DNA of 64,000 nt. Origin: Mallotus nudiflorus. Its lineage: Eukaryota; Streptophyta; Magnoliopsida; Malpighiales; Euphorbiaceae. The translations under genes and the position numbers were made by a program. The stretch lies in contig CANTUR010001076.1 of assembly GCA_947683625.1 (NCBI GenBank), forward strand, positions 558,001 through 622,000, given 5' to 3'. The notes beneath the pieces were generated by a model. It did no database searches, was not told where the DNA came from, and saw only the letters and a program-made list of their open reading frames with translations. Numbering within the stretch: position 1 is the stretch's first letter; each line of letters begins with the position of its first letter. Positions 1 through 13,477 of this stretch are shown here, piece by piece.

Positions 1-1047
1 TTGGTATATTTCTAGTATATATATTGTTTATGTTGCTATTTTATTTAAATTCATGCATCATTTATTTTTATAAATGTATGTTTTATATTTTCATGAAGGA
101 TATCAATAGAACGTGCTACCTAGTGGGCAGCACTAAGACCGAGTACGTAACAGTACGCTGATAGCATTTAGGCTATATTACTAACCTATTTGTGGATTAT
201 GATTGGATTGATTGGGTTTGATTTGACGTGTGATATGATTTGGGAGTGTGATTGCTGGAGCTCGGTTAACCGAGTGTCTCGGGGCCAATCACATTGACAG
301 TCAGACTACTGGAGCTCGGTTGACTTAGTGTCTCGGGGCCAGTCTACTAACCAAATAGAACAAGTGAATATATTGGAATAAGTGAGCCTATATGGCTAGA
401 GTGTTGTCTAACACTGTTTTGAGGTTGCGATTTTCTAGGGTTCTATTTGATCCTTCATAAACAGTGATTTTCAGTAAACATATATATAAATGATTTTACT
501 GCATCTGTGTGTATTTGCCTGTATATATATTTATTATATATACTATTGACTGTGTGCATTGTCACTTAGTATGCATGTATATATATTATAGCAATTCACT
601 CAGTGAGGTCTGACTCCCCTCTGTTGACCATTTTTCAAGAGAGTCATCGTCATCAGACCTCAATAGCAGACCTTTACGCCGGATTTTTTCTGCCCTAGCT
701 TTATTATGTAAACTGCTCACCTGAGTTTTATTTTTACAATCTAGACACTACATTAGTTGTTAAATTGAAAAAGAATATTGTATTATATTTGTATGAGTTA
801 TGTACTTTAGATATTTGAACTGGATTTGTATTAAAAGTTTATTTATATATATGATATGAGTTACTGATTTAAATCCCGTGGTGGATTATTATTTAATTAT
901 TTATGATATTATTTTCGTTGCATAATTTATTATTTATGTTATTATTACTACATGTATTATTTAATTTTAAGGCTTGCTACGGGTTCCAGATTCCAAAGAA
1001 TTCCTGTTCCCTAGCGCCAGTCATGGCTCTTGTTTTAGGTCATGACA
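1..1047 (+). mobile_element. Chromovirus LTR, 3' portion (LTR A)
   Basis: This is the downstream third of a chromovirus LTR in + orientation; the rest lies beyond the window edge. It shares the family landmarks in order: the two GAGCTCGGTT...GTGTCTCGGGGCC copies at about 258-347, TGAAGGAT-type sequence, the CTCAGTGAGGTCTGACTCCCCTC block near 598, and the terminal GTTTTAGGTCATGACA ending in CA at 1047. No primer site follows, so it is either a solo LTR or the 3' LTR of an element mostly outside the window. Confidence 0.85.
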
Positions 1048-1127
1048 CCAGTCTACTGTCCAAAATGGAATAAGAGAATTACTTTGGAATTAAGTGAGCC
1101 TGATGGCTAGTGAGATATTTTGATTAA
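1048..1127 (+). mobile_element. Short fragment of another + strand chromovirus LTR
   Basis: Directly after LTR A comes CCAGTCTACTGTCC and about 65 further bases that match the interior of the same LTR family (compare 46837-46915). LTR A therefore appears to have inserted into an older LTR of the same family. Only this piece is left, because the minus-strand LTR B begins at 1128. Confidence 0.7.
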
Positions 1128-3471
1128 TGTCATGACCCAAAACAGGGGCCATGACTGGCTCTAGGGAACGGGAATTCTTTCAAATCCGGAACCCGTAGCA
1201 AGCCTTAAAAATAAAATAAAAGCATGCAATATTAATAACAACATAAATAAAATATTTTTTAAATAAAATATTTTACAGCGGAAACAAAATCATAAATAAA
1301 ATAAAATAATAATCCATCGACAGACTTAATAACCCAAATCCATCTCATATATATGTAACTTTTAATACAAATCCCAGTTCAAATCTTTATAATACATATC
1401 TCATATAAACATGATACATAAGTCCCACAACTAACTACAACTACTGCAGTGTCTAGATTATAAAATAACATTAAGTAATCAGATTACATAGTAAAGTCGG
1501 GGTAGAAGAAATCCGGTGTATGGGTTTGCTATTGAGGTCTGAAGACGTAAACTCTTTTGAAAAATAGTCAACGGAGGGGAGTCAGACATCACTGAGTGAA
1601 TTGTTATAATATATATACATCCATAACTAAATGACAAATGCACACATTTAATAGTATATATAATAAATACATATAAAGGCAAAATCACACAGATGCAGCA
1701 AAACCATTTTATATAAATACTAAGAAATACATCTGTATATGAAGGATCAAATAGAACCCTAGGAAATCGCAACCTCAAAACAGTGTTAGTCAATACTCTA
1801 GCCATACAGGCTCACTTATTCTAAATAATTTCACTTGTTCCATTTGGATAGTAGACTGGCCCCGAGACACTAAGTCAACCGAGCTCCAGCAGTCTGACTA
1901 TCAATGTGATTGGCCTCAAGACACTTAGTCAACTGAGCTCCAGTAATCACACTCTCAAATCACATCACACATTAAATAAATCAATCCGATCATAATCCAC
2001 AAATAGGTTAGCAATAAAGCCTAAATGCTATCGTACCGATACGTACTCGGTCCTAGTGTTGCTCACTAGGTAGCATATTCTATTGATATCCTTCATTTTA
2101 TATAAAAGATACATTATTAAAACAAATGATGCATGATATTAAATAAAATAGCAACAGAAACCATATATATACTAGAAATATACCAAAAATAAATCGGGCA
2201 TATTTCGAGTATATATATGTCAAATAAATTCAATTTAATTACAAAATAAACTAAAAATAAACCATAAATATACTTAAAAACATTTTAAGAATAATTTATT
2301 ATTAAAACATGCATATAGTTTAAATATACCAATAATATACCAAAAATAAACCTAAGTAATAATTAAATAATATATGCATAACTTGTAAAATAAATCATAC
2401 ATTTCTAAAAACATGCATCCTAAAACAAGTATATATAGAATAATAACTCACTGTTATTGCACTCCACGAGATGAATCCGATGGGCTTGGTCCACTAGGCC
2501 TCGGTCTTGGCGCAACTAAATAAACAAATGACAACACAACATTAGAATAAATTTATCAGAATTCTAAAGACTCGATCTAGAATCTTAGACATAGAATTAG
2601 AATAAGAATTTGACTGGACATCACATTTTACAAGAATTCTACCGAAAATCCAATAGAACCTCCCTTGTAAAATGGACATCTCTCTACTCAAAGAGTAAAG
2701 CCGGTCCTGCAAAGAAACACACTTCAAAAATAAACACAGTTCACAATCCCTCGGTCAGACTCCAAACTAGAATTCACCTACTGAGGTCCACAATTCACGA
2801 AATAATATAAAACACATGAAAATTCCAGAAAATACCAAAAATACCCTTCAAAACTCAAAATATAGCAATTTAGTTATTCAAACACTAAAAATATTTATTT
2901 TACCGATAAATGCATAAAAACCCTAATTTTAAATAAAATATTATTAAAAATTGGTAATTCTTAATAAATTCATAAATATTGACCAAAATATATTTTATAA
3001 ATCCAAATTACATAATTAACCCTAAAACTTACTAAAAATCAATAAAAACTCATTTATTTAGAAAAATCGTATATTATATATAATTTAAAAATAATTTACG
3101 AAAAATAGTTTTAATTAGTTAAAATACTAAATAATTTGTAGAAATCATTTTTATACCTCAAATAACTATTAAAACCAATTTAATTATATTTTTAGCCAAT
3201 TTAGTGCCAAATTACCAAAATACCCCTAGTTATGTAAATTCACTATAAATGTTCAAAAATTCACCAAAAATAATATAATTACTCAAAAATTAATTTCTCA
3301 GCATATAATTCAATAATATCAATAAATATACTCAATTAACAATTAATTTCAATAAAACACATAATTAACCTAATTTTCCAAAAATTACATAAACTAAATA
3401 AATTCAAATTAAATATATAAAATTCACAAAAATTACAAATAAATTTCTAAAATCCATTTCAACACCTATAA
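1128..3471 (-). mobile_element. Chromovirus LTR, partial (LTR B)
   Basis: It begins with TGTCATGACCCAAAACAGG, which is the LTR 3' terminus read on the opposite strand, and keeps about 2.3 kb of the LTR. It stops at 3471, where LTR C begins. The final 0.9 kb or so, including the GC-rich island and the TGTAATATCCCG end, is not found downstream. It carries the older-subfamily sequence CACTAGGCCTCGG. Open stretches inside it (for example 1479-1805) are not recognisable proteins. Confidence 0.85.
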
Positions 3472-3895
3472 TGTCACAATCCAAAACAGGGACCATGATC
3501 GGTGCTAGGGAATGGGAATTTTTTCGAATCTGGAACCCGTAGCAAGCCTTAAAATAAAATAAAACATGCAATACTAATAATAACAACATAATTAAATAAA
3601 ATATTATGCAGCGAAATAAAATCATAAATATCAAAATAATATTTCCACCAAATGAAATTAAATCAATATCCTCATCTCATATATAAATAACTTTTAATAC
3701 AAGTTTTAGTTCAAATTCTTAAAATACATAACTCACACAAACATAATACAATATCTTTTTAACAATTTTACAACTACTGCAGTGTCTAGATTAATAAAAA
3801 TAAAACTCAAGTAAGCAGTTTACATAATGAAGCCGGGCGAAAGAAATCTAGCGTACAGGTCTGCTACTGAGGTCTGATGAAGATGACTCTCCTGA

Positions 3896-3900
3896 AAAAT
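3896..3900. repeat. Target-site duplication of solo LTR D
   Basis: AAAAT here is repeated at 7109-7113. Removing LTR D restores CTGAAAAATAGTCAACGG, the sequence seen at this place in the other LTRs of the family. Confidence 0.92.
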
Positions 3901-6900
3901 TGCCATGACCCAAAACAGGGGCCATGACCAGCGCTAGGGAACGGGAATTCTTTCAAATCCGGAACCCGTAGCAAGCCTAAAAATAAAATAAAGATGCAAT
4001 AATAATAACAACAGCTCTTAATGCAGCGGAAATAAAATCATAATTATCAGAATAAAAATCCATATCTCATATATAGATAAATCCTTTGATACAAGTTTCA
4101 GTTCAATTTCTCAAAATTCATAACTCACACAAATATAATACATAAAACCCATAATTTATTTACAACTACTGCAGTGTCTAGATTATAAAAATAATAAAAC
4201 TCAAAACTCAGATAAGCAGTTTACATAAAGAAGCCGGGGTGGAAGAAATCCAGCATACAGGCCTGCTACTGAGGTATGAGGAAGATGACTCTCCTGAAAA
4301 AATGGTCAACAGAGGGGAGTCAGACCTCACTGAGTGAATTACTATAATATATATACATGCATACTAAATGACAATGCATACAGTCAACAATATATAACTA
4401 ATATGTATATATATAGGCAAATACACACAGATGCAGTAAAATCATTTTATATATTTTATTAAAAATCATCGTTTATGAAGGATCAAATAGAACCCTAGAA
4501 TATCGCAACCTCAAAACAGTGTTAGACAACACTATAGCCATACAGGCTCACTTATTCCAAATATATTCACTTATTCCATTTGGATAGTAGACTAGCCCCG
4601 AGACACTAAGTCAATCGAGCTCCAACAGTCTGACTGTCAGTGTGATTGGCCCTGAGACACTTGGTCAACCAAGCTCCAGCAATCACACTCCCACATCATA
4701 TCACATATCAAATAATCATATCCAATCAATATCCACAATCTGGTTAGTAATATAGCCTAAATGCTATAAACGTACCGATACATACTCAGTCCTAGTGCTG
4801 CCCACTAGGTAGCACGTTCTATTGATATCCTTCATTAAAATATAAAGCATACATTCATAAAAGTAAATGATGCATGAATTGAATAAAATAGCAACATAAA
4901 CCATATATATACTAGAAATATACCAAAAATAAACCAGGTATATTTCAGGTATATACACGTCAAATAAATTCAATTTATTTACAAAATAAATTAGAAATGA
5001 ACCATGAATATACCTAAAAACATTTTAAGAATAATTTATTAATTAAACATGCATATAGTTTAAAATATACCAAAAATTTACCAAAATAAACCTAAGTGAT
5101 TATTAAACCATGAATGCATATTTTATCAAAATAAAACATATATTTCTAAAATCATATACCCTAGAGCATATATATATAAAATAGTAACTCACACTTAGTG
5201 CGCTCCTTGAGATAGGTCCGATGGGCCTGGTCCACTAGGCCTCGGTCTCGGCGCAACAAAACATACAAAAATAACAGACATCAGAATAAACCTAATAGGA
5301 AATTCTAGAAACTTGATCTAGAATATTAGACACAGAATCAGAGTTAGGGTTCGACCGGATATCACGTTTTACGAGAATTCTACCAAAAATTTGACAGAAC
5401 CTCCCCTATAAAACGGACATCTCTCTACTCAAAGAGTAGAGCCGGCCCTATAAAGAAACACACTTCAAAAAATGAACACAGAAACACATCCACAACCCCT
5501 CGGTCGGACTTCAAACTACAGTCTACCGACCGAGATCCACAAACACAGAATAATTATGGAAATACCAAAAATACCCTTATATCATAGAAATACATTTAAT
5601 AAGTAGAAATTACATAATTAACCCTAAAACACGGTGAAAACTGATAAAACTCATTTTATTTAGAAAAATCGTATATTATATATATAATTGAAAATAATTC
5701 ACGAAAAATAGTTTTAATTAATTAAAAATACTAAATAATTCATAGAAATCATTTTTATACCTTAAATAACTATTAAAACCAATTTAATTACATTTTTAGT
5801 CAATTAAGGGTAAAATTACCAAAATACCCCTATATATATAAATATACTAAAATTCACCAAAAATAGTATAATTGCACAAAATTTATTTTCTCAACATATT
5901 TATCAATAATATCAATAAATAAACTCAATTAACTAATTAATTTCAATTAAAAACACAATTAACCTAATTTTCCAAAATTACATAAACCTAATTAAATTCA
6001 ATAAATACATAAAAATTCATAAAAATTCCAAATAAATTTCTATAATTCATTTTAACACCTATATTTATCATAAAACACAATTTCATAATTTAATTAATTA
6101 ATTTTCGAAAATTAGAAAATAATATTAAAATATTCAAAAATACCCAAAAATCAAAATAATCTCCAAAAATTCTACCAAAATTCATAAATGAAGATTAAGC
6201 TACTAGGATCAACATTTCTGAAGGAATTTTTCATGAATCAATCAATTCGATGTTCAAAAAAAATTCAAGAAGCTAAAATGGCTGAATTGAAGATTTAGCT
6301 CAAACCTCAACAACTACTGGTTTTCAGGCCAAAAGGAGCTTAGAATAGGGACCACCGGAGCTCAAGGTGTCGATAAAGACCGGCGGTGTAAAAAATGGTG
6401 GCCAAAAACGTAATTGACGGTGAAGAGCTCCACTTGCTGCCACTACGAATTCTAGGCATTCCAACGGGCTTCCGGCGGCCTAGTCACGTCGGAGAGGAAG
6501 AGGAAGGAAGGGGAAGGAGGCTGGCAGCAGTTGATGGCGGCGAAGGGCAATCCGGCTTGATGGAATGGGAGGCGCAGTGAGGGTAGGGCATCGAGAGAGA
6601 AGAAGAAGGAGGGAGGGGCAATTCGGTAATTTGGCAATAAGTTTTGATTTTTGACATATAATATGTATATATATATACTTTACACTATATATTAAAATAA
6701 TATAAAATCACACATATAATTTAATATTTTAAAATTTAATACACTTAAAAATAATTAAATAATATTAAAACTAATAATAAATAATAAAATATTAGGGTAA
6801 TTAACTAAACCCTAATTAAATAAATAATTACAAAAATATACGTTATTTAATATTTTAAAAATATATATGAACTCATGCAAATCCAGAAATCTATTTAATA

Positions 6901-7108
6901 TAATTAATAATAAATAATTTACGTGAAAATTTCCCCGAAAATAGAATTCTCGGGAAAATTTTATGTAAAGCACTTAAAGTAATATACAATAATTAAAATA
7001 AACTTTAAATAAATATCAACTCATAAAAATATCATAATTATATACAAAATTATTAACACTGCATATCCCGATGCAGTATAAAAATATTTAAAAACACGGG
7101 ATATTACA
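3901..7108 (-). mobile_element. Solo chromovirus LTR (LTR D), full length
   Basis: This is a complete 3,208-bp LTR running TGCCATGACCC...GGGATATTACA on the + strand, with a perfect AAAAT duplication and no internal region, so it is a solo LTR left by recombination between two LTRs. In coding orientation it contains the U3 end, the GC-rich block (about 6360-6620), an AT-rich middle, and the duplicated GGCCC-GAGACACT motif (4595-4683). The open frames inside the GC-rich block look like composition effects, not genes. Confidence 0.93.
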
Positions 7109-8240
7109 AAAATAGTCAACGGAGGGGAGTCAGACCTCACTGAGTGAATTGCTATAATATATATACATGCATACTAAATGACAATTCACATAGTCAATAG
7201 TATATATATAATAAATATATACAAGCAATTACACACAGATGCAATAAAAATCATTTTTTATATATATTTACTGAAAACCACTGGTTATGAAGGATCAAAT
7301 AGAACCCTAGAAAATCGCAACCTCAAAACAGTGTTAAACAACACTCTAGCCATACAGGCTCACTTATTCCAAATATAATCACTTGTTCCATTTGGACAGT
7401 AGACTAGCCTCGAGACACTAAGTCAACCGAGCTTCAGTAGTCTGACTGTCAGTGTGATTGGCCCCGAGACACTTGGTCAACCAAGCTCCAGCAATCACAC
7501 TCCTAAATCATATCACACATCAAATAATCAAATCCAATCAATATCCTCAAACAGGTTAGTAATATAGCCTAAATGCTATCAGCGTACCGGTACGTATTCG
7601 GTCCTAGTGCTACCCACTAGGTAGCACGTTCTATTGATATCCTTCACTTTAAATATAAAACGTACATTCATAAAAATAAATAATGCATGACTTTAAATAA
7701 AATAGCAACACAAACCATATATATACTAGAAATATACCAAAAGTAAACTAGGTATATTTCGAGTATATATATGTCAAATAAATCCAATTAAATTACAAAA
7801 TAAACCAAAAATATATTCAAAAACATTTTAAACATAATTCATTAATAAAGCATGCTTATGGTTTAAAATATACCAAAAATAAACTAAAAATAAACCAAAA
7901 GTAAACTAAAAATAAACTTAAGTACTAATTAAACCATTATGCATATTTAATCAAAATAACACATATATTTCTAAAATCATGCACCCTAAAGCATATATAT
8001 ATATAAAATAGCAACTCACTATTTATTGCACTCCTTGAGATGGGTCCGACGGGCCTGGCCCACTAGGCCTCGGTCTCAGCGTAACTAAAAAATAAATGAT
8101 GATAGGAATCAAAATAAATCTAATAGAAAATCCTAGAAACTCGATCTAGAATACTAGACATAGAATTAAATTAGAATTCGATCGGACATCACGTTTTACG
8201 AGAATTCTACCAAAAATTCGACAAAACCTCCCCTATAAAA

Positions 8241-10067
8241 CTTCTCCACTGAAGTATCCCTGACCAATGCCAAATATCCCTGACAACCCTTCCTCAACAA
8301 CTTCCTAGTCGTAATAGCAGAAATAAGATTCTGAGGTGCTGAACTCCTATCACCAATAAACTTAAACTCTTCATCATCAGGAATTCTAAAAGTCACCTCC
8401 TTATTCCTGCAATCTACCACGGCAAAGTGCTGAGACAACCAATCCATTCCCAAAATAACATCAAACTCCATCACATCCAACAATATCAAATCAGCGAGTA
8501 ATTCTCTATCTCCCACGAGAACTGGACAACCAGAAAGAACAATATCGGTGTCCAAGGAATTGCTCAGAGGAGTGGCAATAGACAAAGGAAAAGTCATCCT
8601 CGAAGCTTGCCAACAAGATTTAGAAGCAAAAACAGGAGAAACAAACGAATGTGTGGCACCTGGATCAAACAAAACCCAAGCATCCAGGTAACAAACAGAA
8701 ACAATACCTGCCACAACTGCATTAGATGCCTGAGCATCCTGCTGAGTAAGATGAAAGACTCTGGCCTGACCTCGACCTCCCTGCTGACTGGTAGAAGCCT
8801 GGCCAACACCTCTGGCACCTCCTCTAGTACCTCTACCAAGACTCTGCTGTGGAACAAACTGAGTGGAACTCTGATGCTGGGCTGGTGGTAACTAAAATGG
8901 CACTGGTGCAACACTAGCAATCGACTGTTGTGGGAATCGCGGAATCTGCTGCTGCTGATACCCAGAATAAGGACATGATCTGGCAAAATGTCCTCTCTGC
9001 CCGCATCTAAAGCATGTCAGTGGTGTCAGATAACACGGTCCCTCATGGACTCTACCATAAGTCTGACAAACACTGGCCGCCGATCCAGAACTACGACCAC
9101 TGCTGCTACTCGAAGCACCTAACCCAAACCTAAATGATCTACACTGACCTCCACGGCCATGTCTACTGCTCTGATGCACTCGCTGCTGCTGTCTCTGACT
9201 CTGCTGAGTCGGACCTCGCTGCTGACTACTAGATCCAACATGAAAACTCAAATATGGAGTAGCCTGCGATCCACTCGACTGAACTCCTAGCTAGTAATAA
9301 TCAGGCATCGCTCCCTGCCTAACTAATCTTAGCTCAATCTCCTTAGCTAGCTCAATCACAGACTTGAGAGTAAGGCCTGCTGTAGGCATACCAGCAAAAG
9401 CTGAACCCAAACCAGTAACGTATGTAGTCACAGCGAAATACTGATCTCGCATCAGATCCTCTGCATATCTACCTAGGCGAAGAAACTCTTGGGTATACTC
9501 CTCTACAGATCGATCTCTACGAGAAATACTGGTCAAACGGAGACGATAGCTCAAACGAAGAGGCTCTGGACAGAATCTCCTCATAAACCGCTCTCGGAAC
9601 TGAGCCCATGTCATCGGCATCATATAGGGCTGGATCATCTGAATGAACCAATCTAAGGCTGGTCCCTCGATAGACAACTCAACAATCATGATCCGCTGGT
9701 ACTCGGTATGAGCAGTCCGAGTCCTAATCTCAATCGCATGCAGAAAATCTAACGGATCGGAAGTACCATCGAAAGCAATCCTGCCAACTCGAGCATAGAA
9801 CAAAACTGCCTCAGGGTCAGACATACCCTGCTGATAGGCAGGCTGAACAGGCTGAACAACTGGAGGAATAGGAACATCAAATTCAGGCTCAACAGGCTCC
9901 TCGTCCTGTAACTCTCTCTGCCTACGGTGACCTGCCGCTCCTCGAGGTCTACCTCTGCCACGACCTCTATGTCTAACTGGCTGCTCAGGAGGTAAAACCT
10001 CATCCTGAAAAGACTCATCATCCTCGGCCTCAATGACCTGTGGAGCGACACGCACTCGCCTCCTCAT
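8241..10067 (-). pseudogene. Chromovirus Gag-protease remnant
   Basis: This is the 5' part of a Gag-Pol polyprotein gene. Gag starts at the ATG at 10067 (MRRRVRVAP...), has the capsid-like Retrotrans_gag region at about residues 85-235, then a Ser/Gln-rich tract and one zinc knuckle CFRCGQRGHFARSC near 9010-8965. The aspartic protease follows with its FDPGATHSFVS active site near 8670. In-frame TAG codons stand at 9291-9293 and 8892-8894, where other copies have CAG. The frame ends in DTSVEK and runs straight into LTR sequence at 8240. Reverse transcriptase, RNase H and integrase are gone. Non-functional. Confidence 0.9.
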
Positions 10068-10264
10068 TCTGAAAAGACAAACGGAAAGATTCAGACAAAA
10101 TAGACAATGGAGGAATAACGCTGAAAACTACAGCAAGGAATACTTATCAAGACATACTCGAACCTAATACACTGCAGTAGTCCAACAGAAAACACAACTT
10201 TAAAACTAGGGCCACAATTCACAGAACTAAGCCTTGACACAGAACTCCGCTCTGATACCAACTT
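10068..10264 (-). other. Chromovirus leader with tRNA-Met primer site
   Basis: The untranslated leader lies between the 5' LTR and gag. The complement of 10249-10260 reads TGGTATCAGAGC, the usual plant primer site for initiator-Met tRNA, four bases inside the LTR end. Immediately before the gag ATG the minus strand has a pyrimidine tract ending CTTTTCAG, a good splice acceptor. Confidence 0.88.
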
Positions 10265-13200
10265 TGTCACGACCCAAAATAGGGGCCATGACCGGCACTA
10301 GGGAATGGGAATTCTTTCGAATCCGGAACCCGTAGCAAGCCTAAAAAAATAAAATGAATCATGCAATAATAACAATAACCATATAATATGCAGCGGAAAT
10401 AAAAATCATAAATATAATAATAACATTTTCACCACTGGATTTAAATCAAATCTCATCTCATCACATATATATAATCTCTTTAATACAAATCCAGTTTCAA
10501 CATAATACATCTCTTTAAAATAAAATACATGAAATCCAATACTTTAATTCACAATTACTGCAGTGTCTAGATAAAATAAATAAAACTCAAGTAGATAATT
10601 TACACAAAGAAGCCGGGGCAGAAGAAATCCGACGTATCGACCTGCTACTGAGGTCTGAAGAAGTTGACTCTCCTGAAAAATAGTCAACGGAGGGGAGTCA
10701 GACCTCACTGAGTGAATTACTATAATATATATACATACACACTAAGTGATAATGCATACAGTCAACAGTATATATGTATCTAATATATATACAAAAAATT
10801 TCACACATATGCAGAAAAATCATTTTTATATATATTTGTATTGGAAATCATCTTTTATGAAGGATCACATAGAACCCTAGAATATCACAACCTCAAAAAT
10901 AGTGTTAGACAACACTCTAGCCATACAGGCTCACTTAATCCAAATATATCCACTTAATCCATTTAGACAGTAGACTGGCCCCGAGACACTAAGTCAACCG
11001 AGCTCCAACAGTCTAACTGCCAGTGTGATTGGCCCCGAGACACTTGGTCAACCGAGCTCTAGCAATCACACCTCCAAACCATATCTCACACATCAAATAA
11101 TCATATCAAAACAAATTCCACAAATAGTTAGTAATATAGCCTAAAGCTATAGGCGTACCGGTATGTACTCGGTCCTAGTGCTGCCCACTAGGTAGCACGT
11201 TCTATCGATATCCTTCATCATTAAATATAAAACATTCATTCACAAAAATAAATGATGCATGAATGTAAATGAAATAACAATATAATCCATATATATACCA
11301 GAAATATAACAAAAGTAAACTAGGTATATTTCGAGTATATATACGTCAAATGAATTCAATCAAATTATAAATTAAGTTGGAAATATATTTAAAAACATTT
11401 TAAGTATATTTTATTTACAAAACATGCATATAATTTAATATATACCAAAAATAAACCAAAAATATACTTAATATAAACTTAAGAAATAATCAATTTATTT
11501 ATGCATATTTAATCAACATAAAACATGTATTTCTAAATCATGCATCCTAAGCATATATATATAGTATAGTAACTCACCTAGTGTGCTCCACGAGACGGGT
11601 CCGACGGGCCTGGTCCACTAGCCCTCGGTCTCGGCGTAACTAAACAAGCAATAAATAATAGACATCAGAATAAACCCTAACAGAAATCCTAGAATTCGAT
11701 CTAGAGTATTAAACACAGAATCAGAAATTAGGGTTCGACTGGACATTACATTTTACGAGAATTCTATCGAAAATCTGGCAGAACCTCCCCTGTAAAACGG
11801 ACATCTCTCTACTCAAAAGAGTAGAGCCGACCCTACAAGAAATACACTTCGAAAAATAGGCTCAACACAAATCCATAACCCCTCGGTCGGACTCCAGACT
11901 ACAATCTACTAACTGGGGTCCACAAACACAAAATAATTCTGAAAATACCAAAAATATCCTTACAACATAGAAATTCATTTTATAAGTAGAAATTACATAA
12001 TTAACCTTTAAACACTATAAAAATCGATAAAAACTCATTTTATTAGAAAAATCGTATATTATATATATAATTGAAAATAATTCACGAAAAATAGTTTTAA
12101 TTAGTTAAAAATACTAAATAATTTGTAGAAATCATTTTTATACTTTAAATAACTATTAAAATCAATTAAATTACATTTTTAACCAATTTAGGGTAAAATT
12201 ACCAAAATACCCCTATATATATAGATATACTTAAATTACTTCAAAAATTCACCAAAAATTGTACAATTATCCAAAATTAATTTTCTCAACATATTTATCA
12301 ATAATATCAACAATTAAACTCAATTATCCAATTAATTTCAAATAAAAACACATTTAACCTAATTTTCCCAAAATTCCATAAACTTCAATAATTCAAAATA
12401 AATACTTTGAAATTCATAAAAATTACAAATAAATTCCTATAATTCATTTCAACACCTAATTTAACCATAAACTCCAATTTCATAATTTAAATAATTAATT
12501 TCAGAAAATTAGAAAATAATATTACAATATTCAAAAATACCCAAAAATCCAAAAAATCTCCAAAAATTCTACAAAAATTCATACATGTATATTGAGCTAC
12601 TAGGAACAACATTTGTGAAGGGAGTTTTAATGAATCAATCAATTCGAAGCTCAAAAAAATCGAAAACCCTAATGTGACCGAATTCGAAAAATCGAAACCT
12701 AAGCAAATCTAAACCATTTTAGCTCAAAAAAAAGCTAGAATCACACTCATCGGAGCTCAAGGAGAAGAAAGAGATCGACGGTGTCGAAAATGGTGGCCAA
12801 AAATGGGAGAAACGGCAAAGGGATAATTTTCGGCCAAAAGAGGAAAATGGGGTTGCCGGCGTCGGGGAAGGGAGCAGCTGGCGGCGAAGGACGGCTGGGA
12901 ACGACAGTGGCAAGCCGGGAGGCACACTGAAGGTAGGTGACCGGAGTTGCAGCGGTGAGGGAAGGGTGGGTGGTGGTCGGGCGCGGGAGAAGGAAGAAGA
13001 AGAAGAAGAAAATGAAAAAAGAAAGGAAAGAAAAAGAAAAAAAAAAGAAAAAAAAAGAAAAAAATAAAATAATTAAATAATAATAAAATAATTTTAATAA
13101 TTTAATAATAAATAAAATAATTAAATAACAATAAATAAATAAATAAATAATAAAATATTAGGGTAATACATTAAACCCTAATTAAATAAATATACACACA

Positions 13201-13477
13201 CATAGGCTTTATTTAGTATTTTAAAAATACGTTTGAGTTCATGCAAGTCCGAAAATACATTTAAAATAACTAATAATACATTGTTTACGTGAAAATTTCC
13301 CCGAAAATGCAAGTCCTGGGAAAATTTTACGTAAAACACTGTAAATAATACACAGTAATTAAAATAGGTTTTAAATACATATTAACTTGTAAAAATATCG
13401 TAATATATATTAAAAAATTATTAACACTGTATATCCCGGTACAGTGTAAAAATATTTTTAAAACACGGGATATTACA
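10265..13477 (-). mobile_element. Chromovirus 5' LTR (LTR E)
   Basis: This complete 3,213-bp LTR belongs to the Gag-protease remnant, running TGTCACGACCC to GGGATATTACA. It is of the younger subfamily (CACTAGCCCTCGG). Its 3' mate is missing. The bases just beyond it (GTTTA) are the second to sixth bases of a motif in the Tat LTR, so the element inserted there. No matching duplication exists on the left, because that side is deleted. A minus-strand AG|GTGAGT donor-like site lies at 11572-11579. Confidence 0.92.
12985..13075. repeat. Purine-rich low-complexity tract inside LTR E
   Basis: GAAGAAGAAG grades into AAAGAAAAAG-type sequence. The same expansion is present at about 34270-34370 in solo LTR L and absent from the LTRs of the two complete elements and from D, so it marks an LTR subgroup. 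Confidence 0.85.

Larger units (their letters stand above)
3472..8240 (-). mobile_element. Chromovirus LTR, split and truncated (LTR C)
   Basis: LTR C starts with TGTCACAATCC at 3472, pauses at 3900 where solo LTR D inserted, and resumes at 7109 in the AAAAT duplication followed by AGTCAACGG. It ends abruptly at about 8240 within CCCCTATAAAAC, where sequence switches to chromovirus protease. About 1.7 kb of LTR plus everything beyond it is missing. It shares CACTAGGCCTCGG with B and D (older subfamily), unlike the LTR at 10265-13477, so the two are not a pair. Confidence 0.85.

Noticed and set aside
3472..13477. Reading C and E as the LTR pair of one element
   Set aside because: They belong to different LTR subfamilies and their outer flanks (TATAA and GTTTA) are not a duplication; a deletion fusing two elements fits better.
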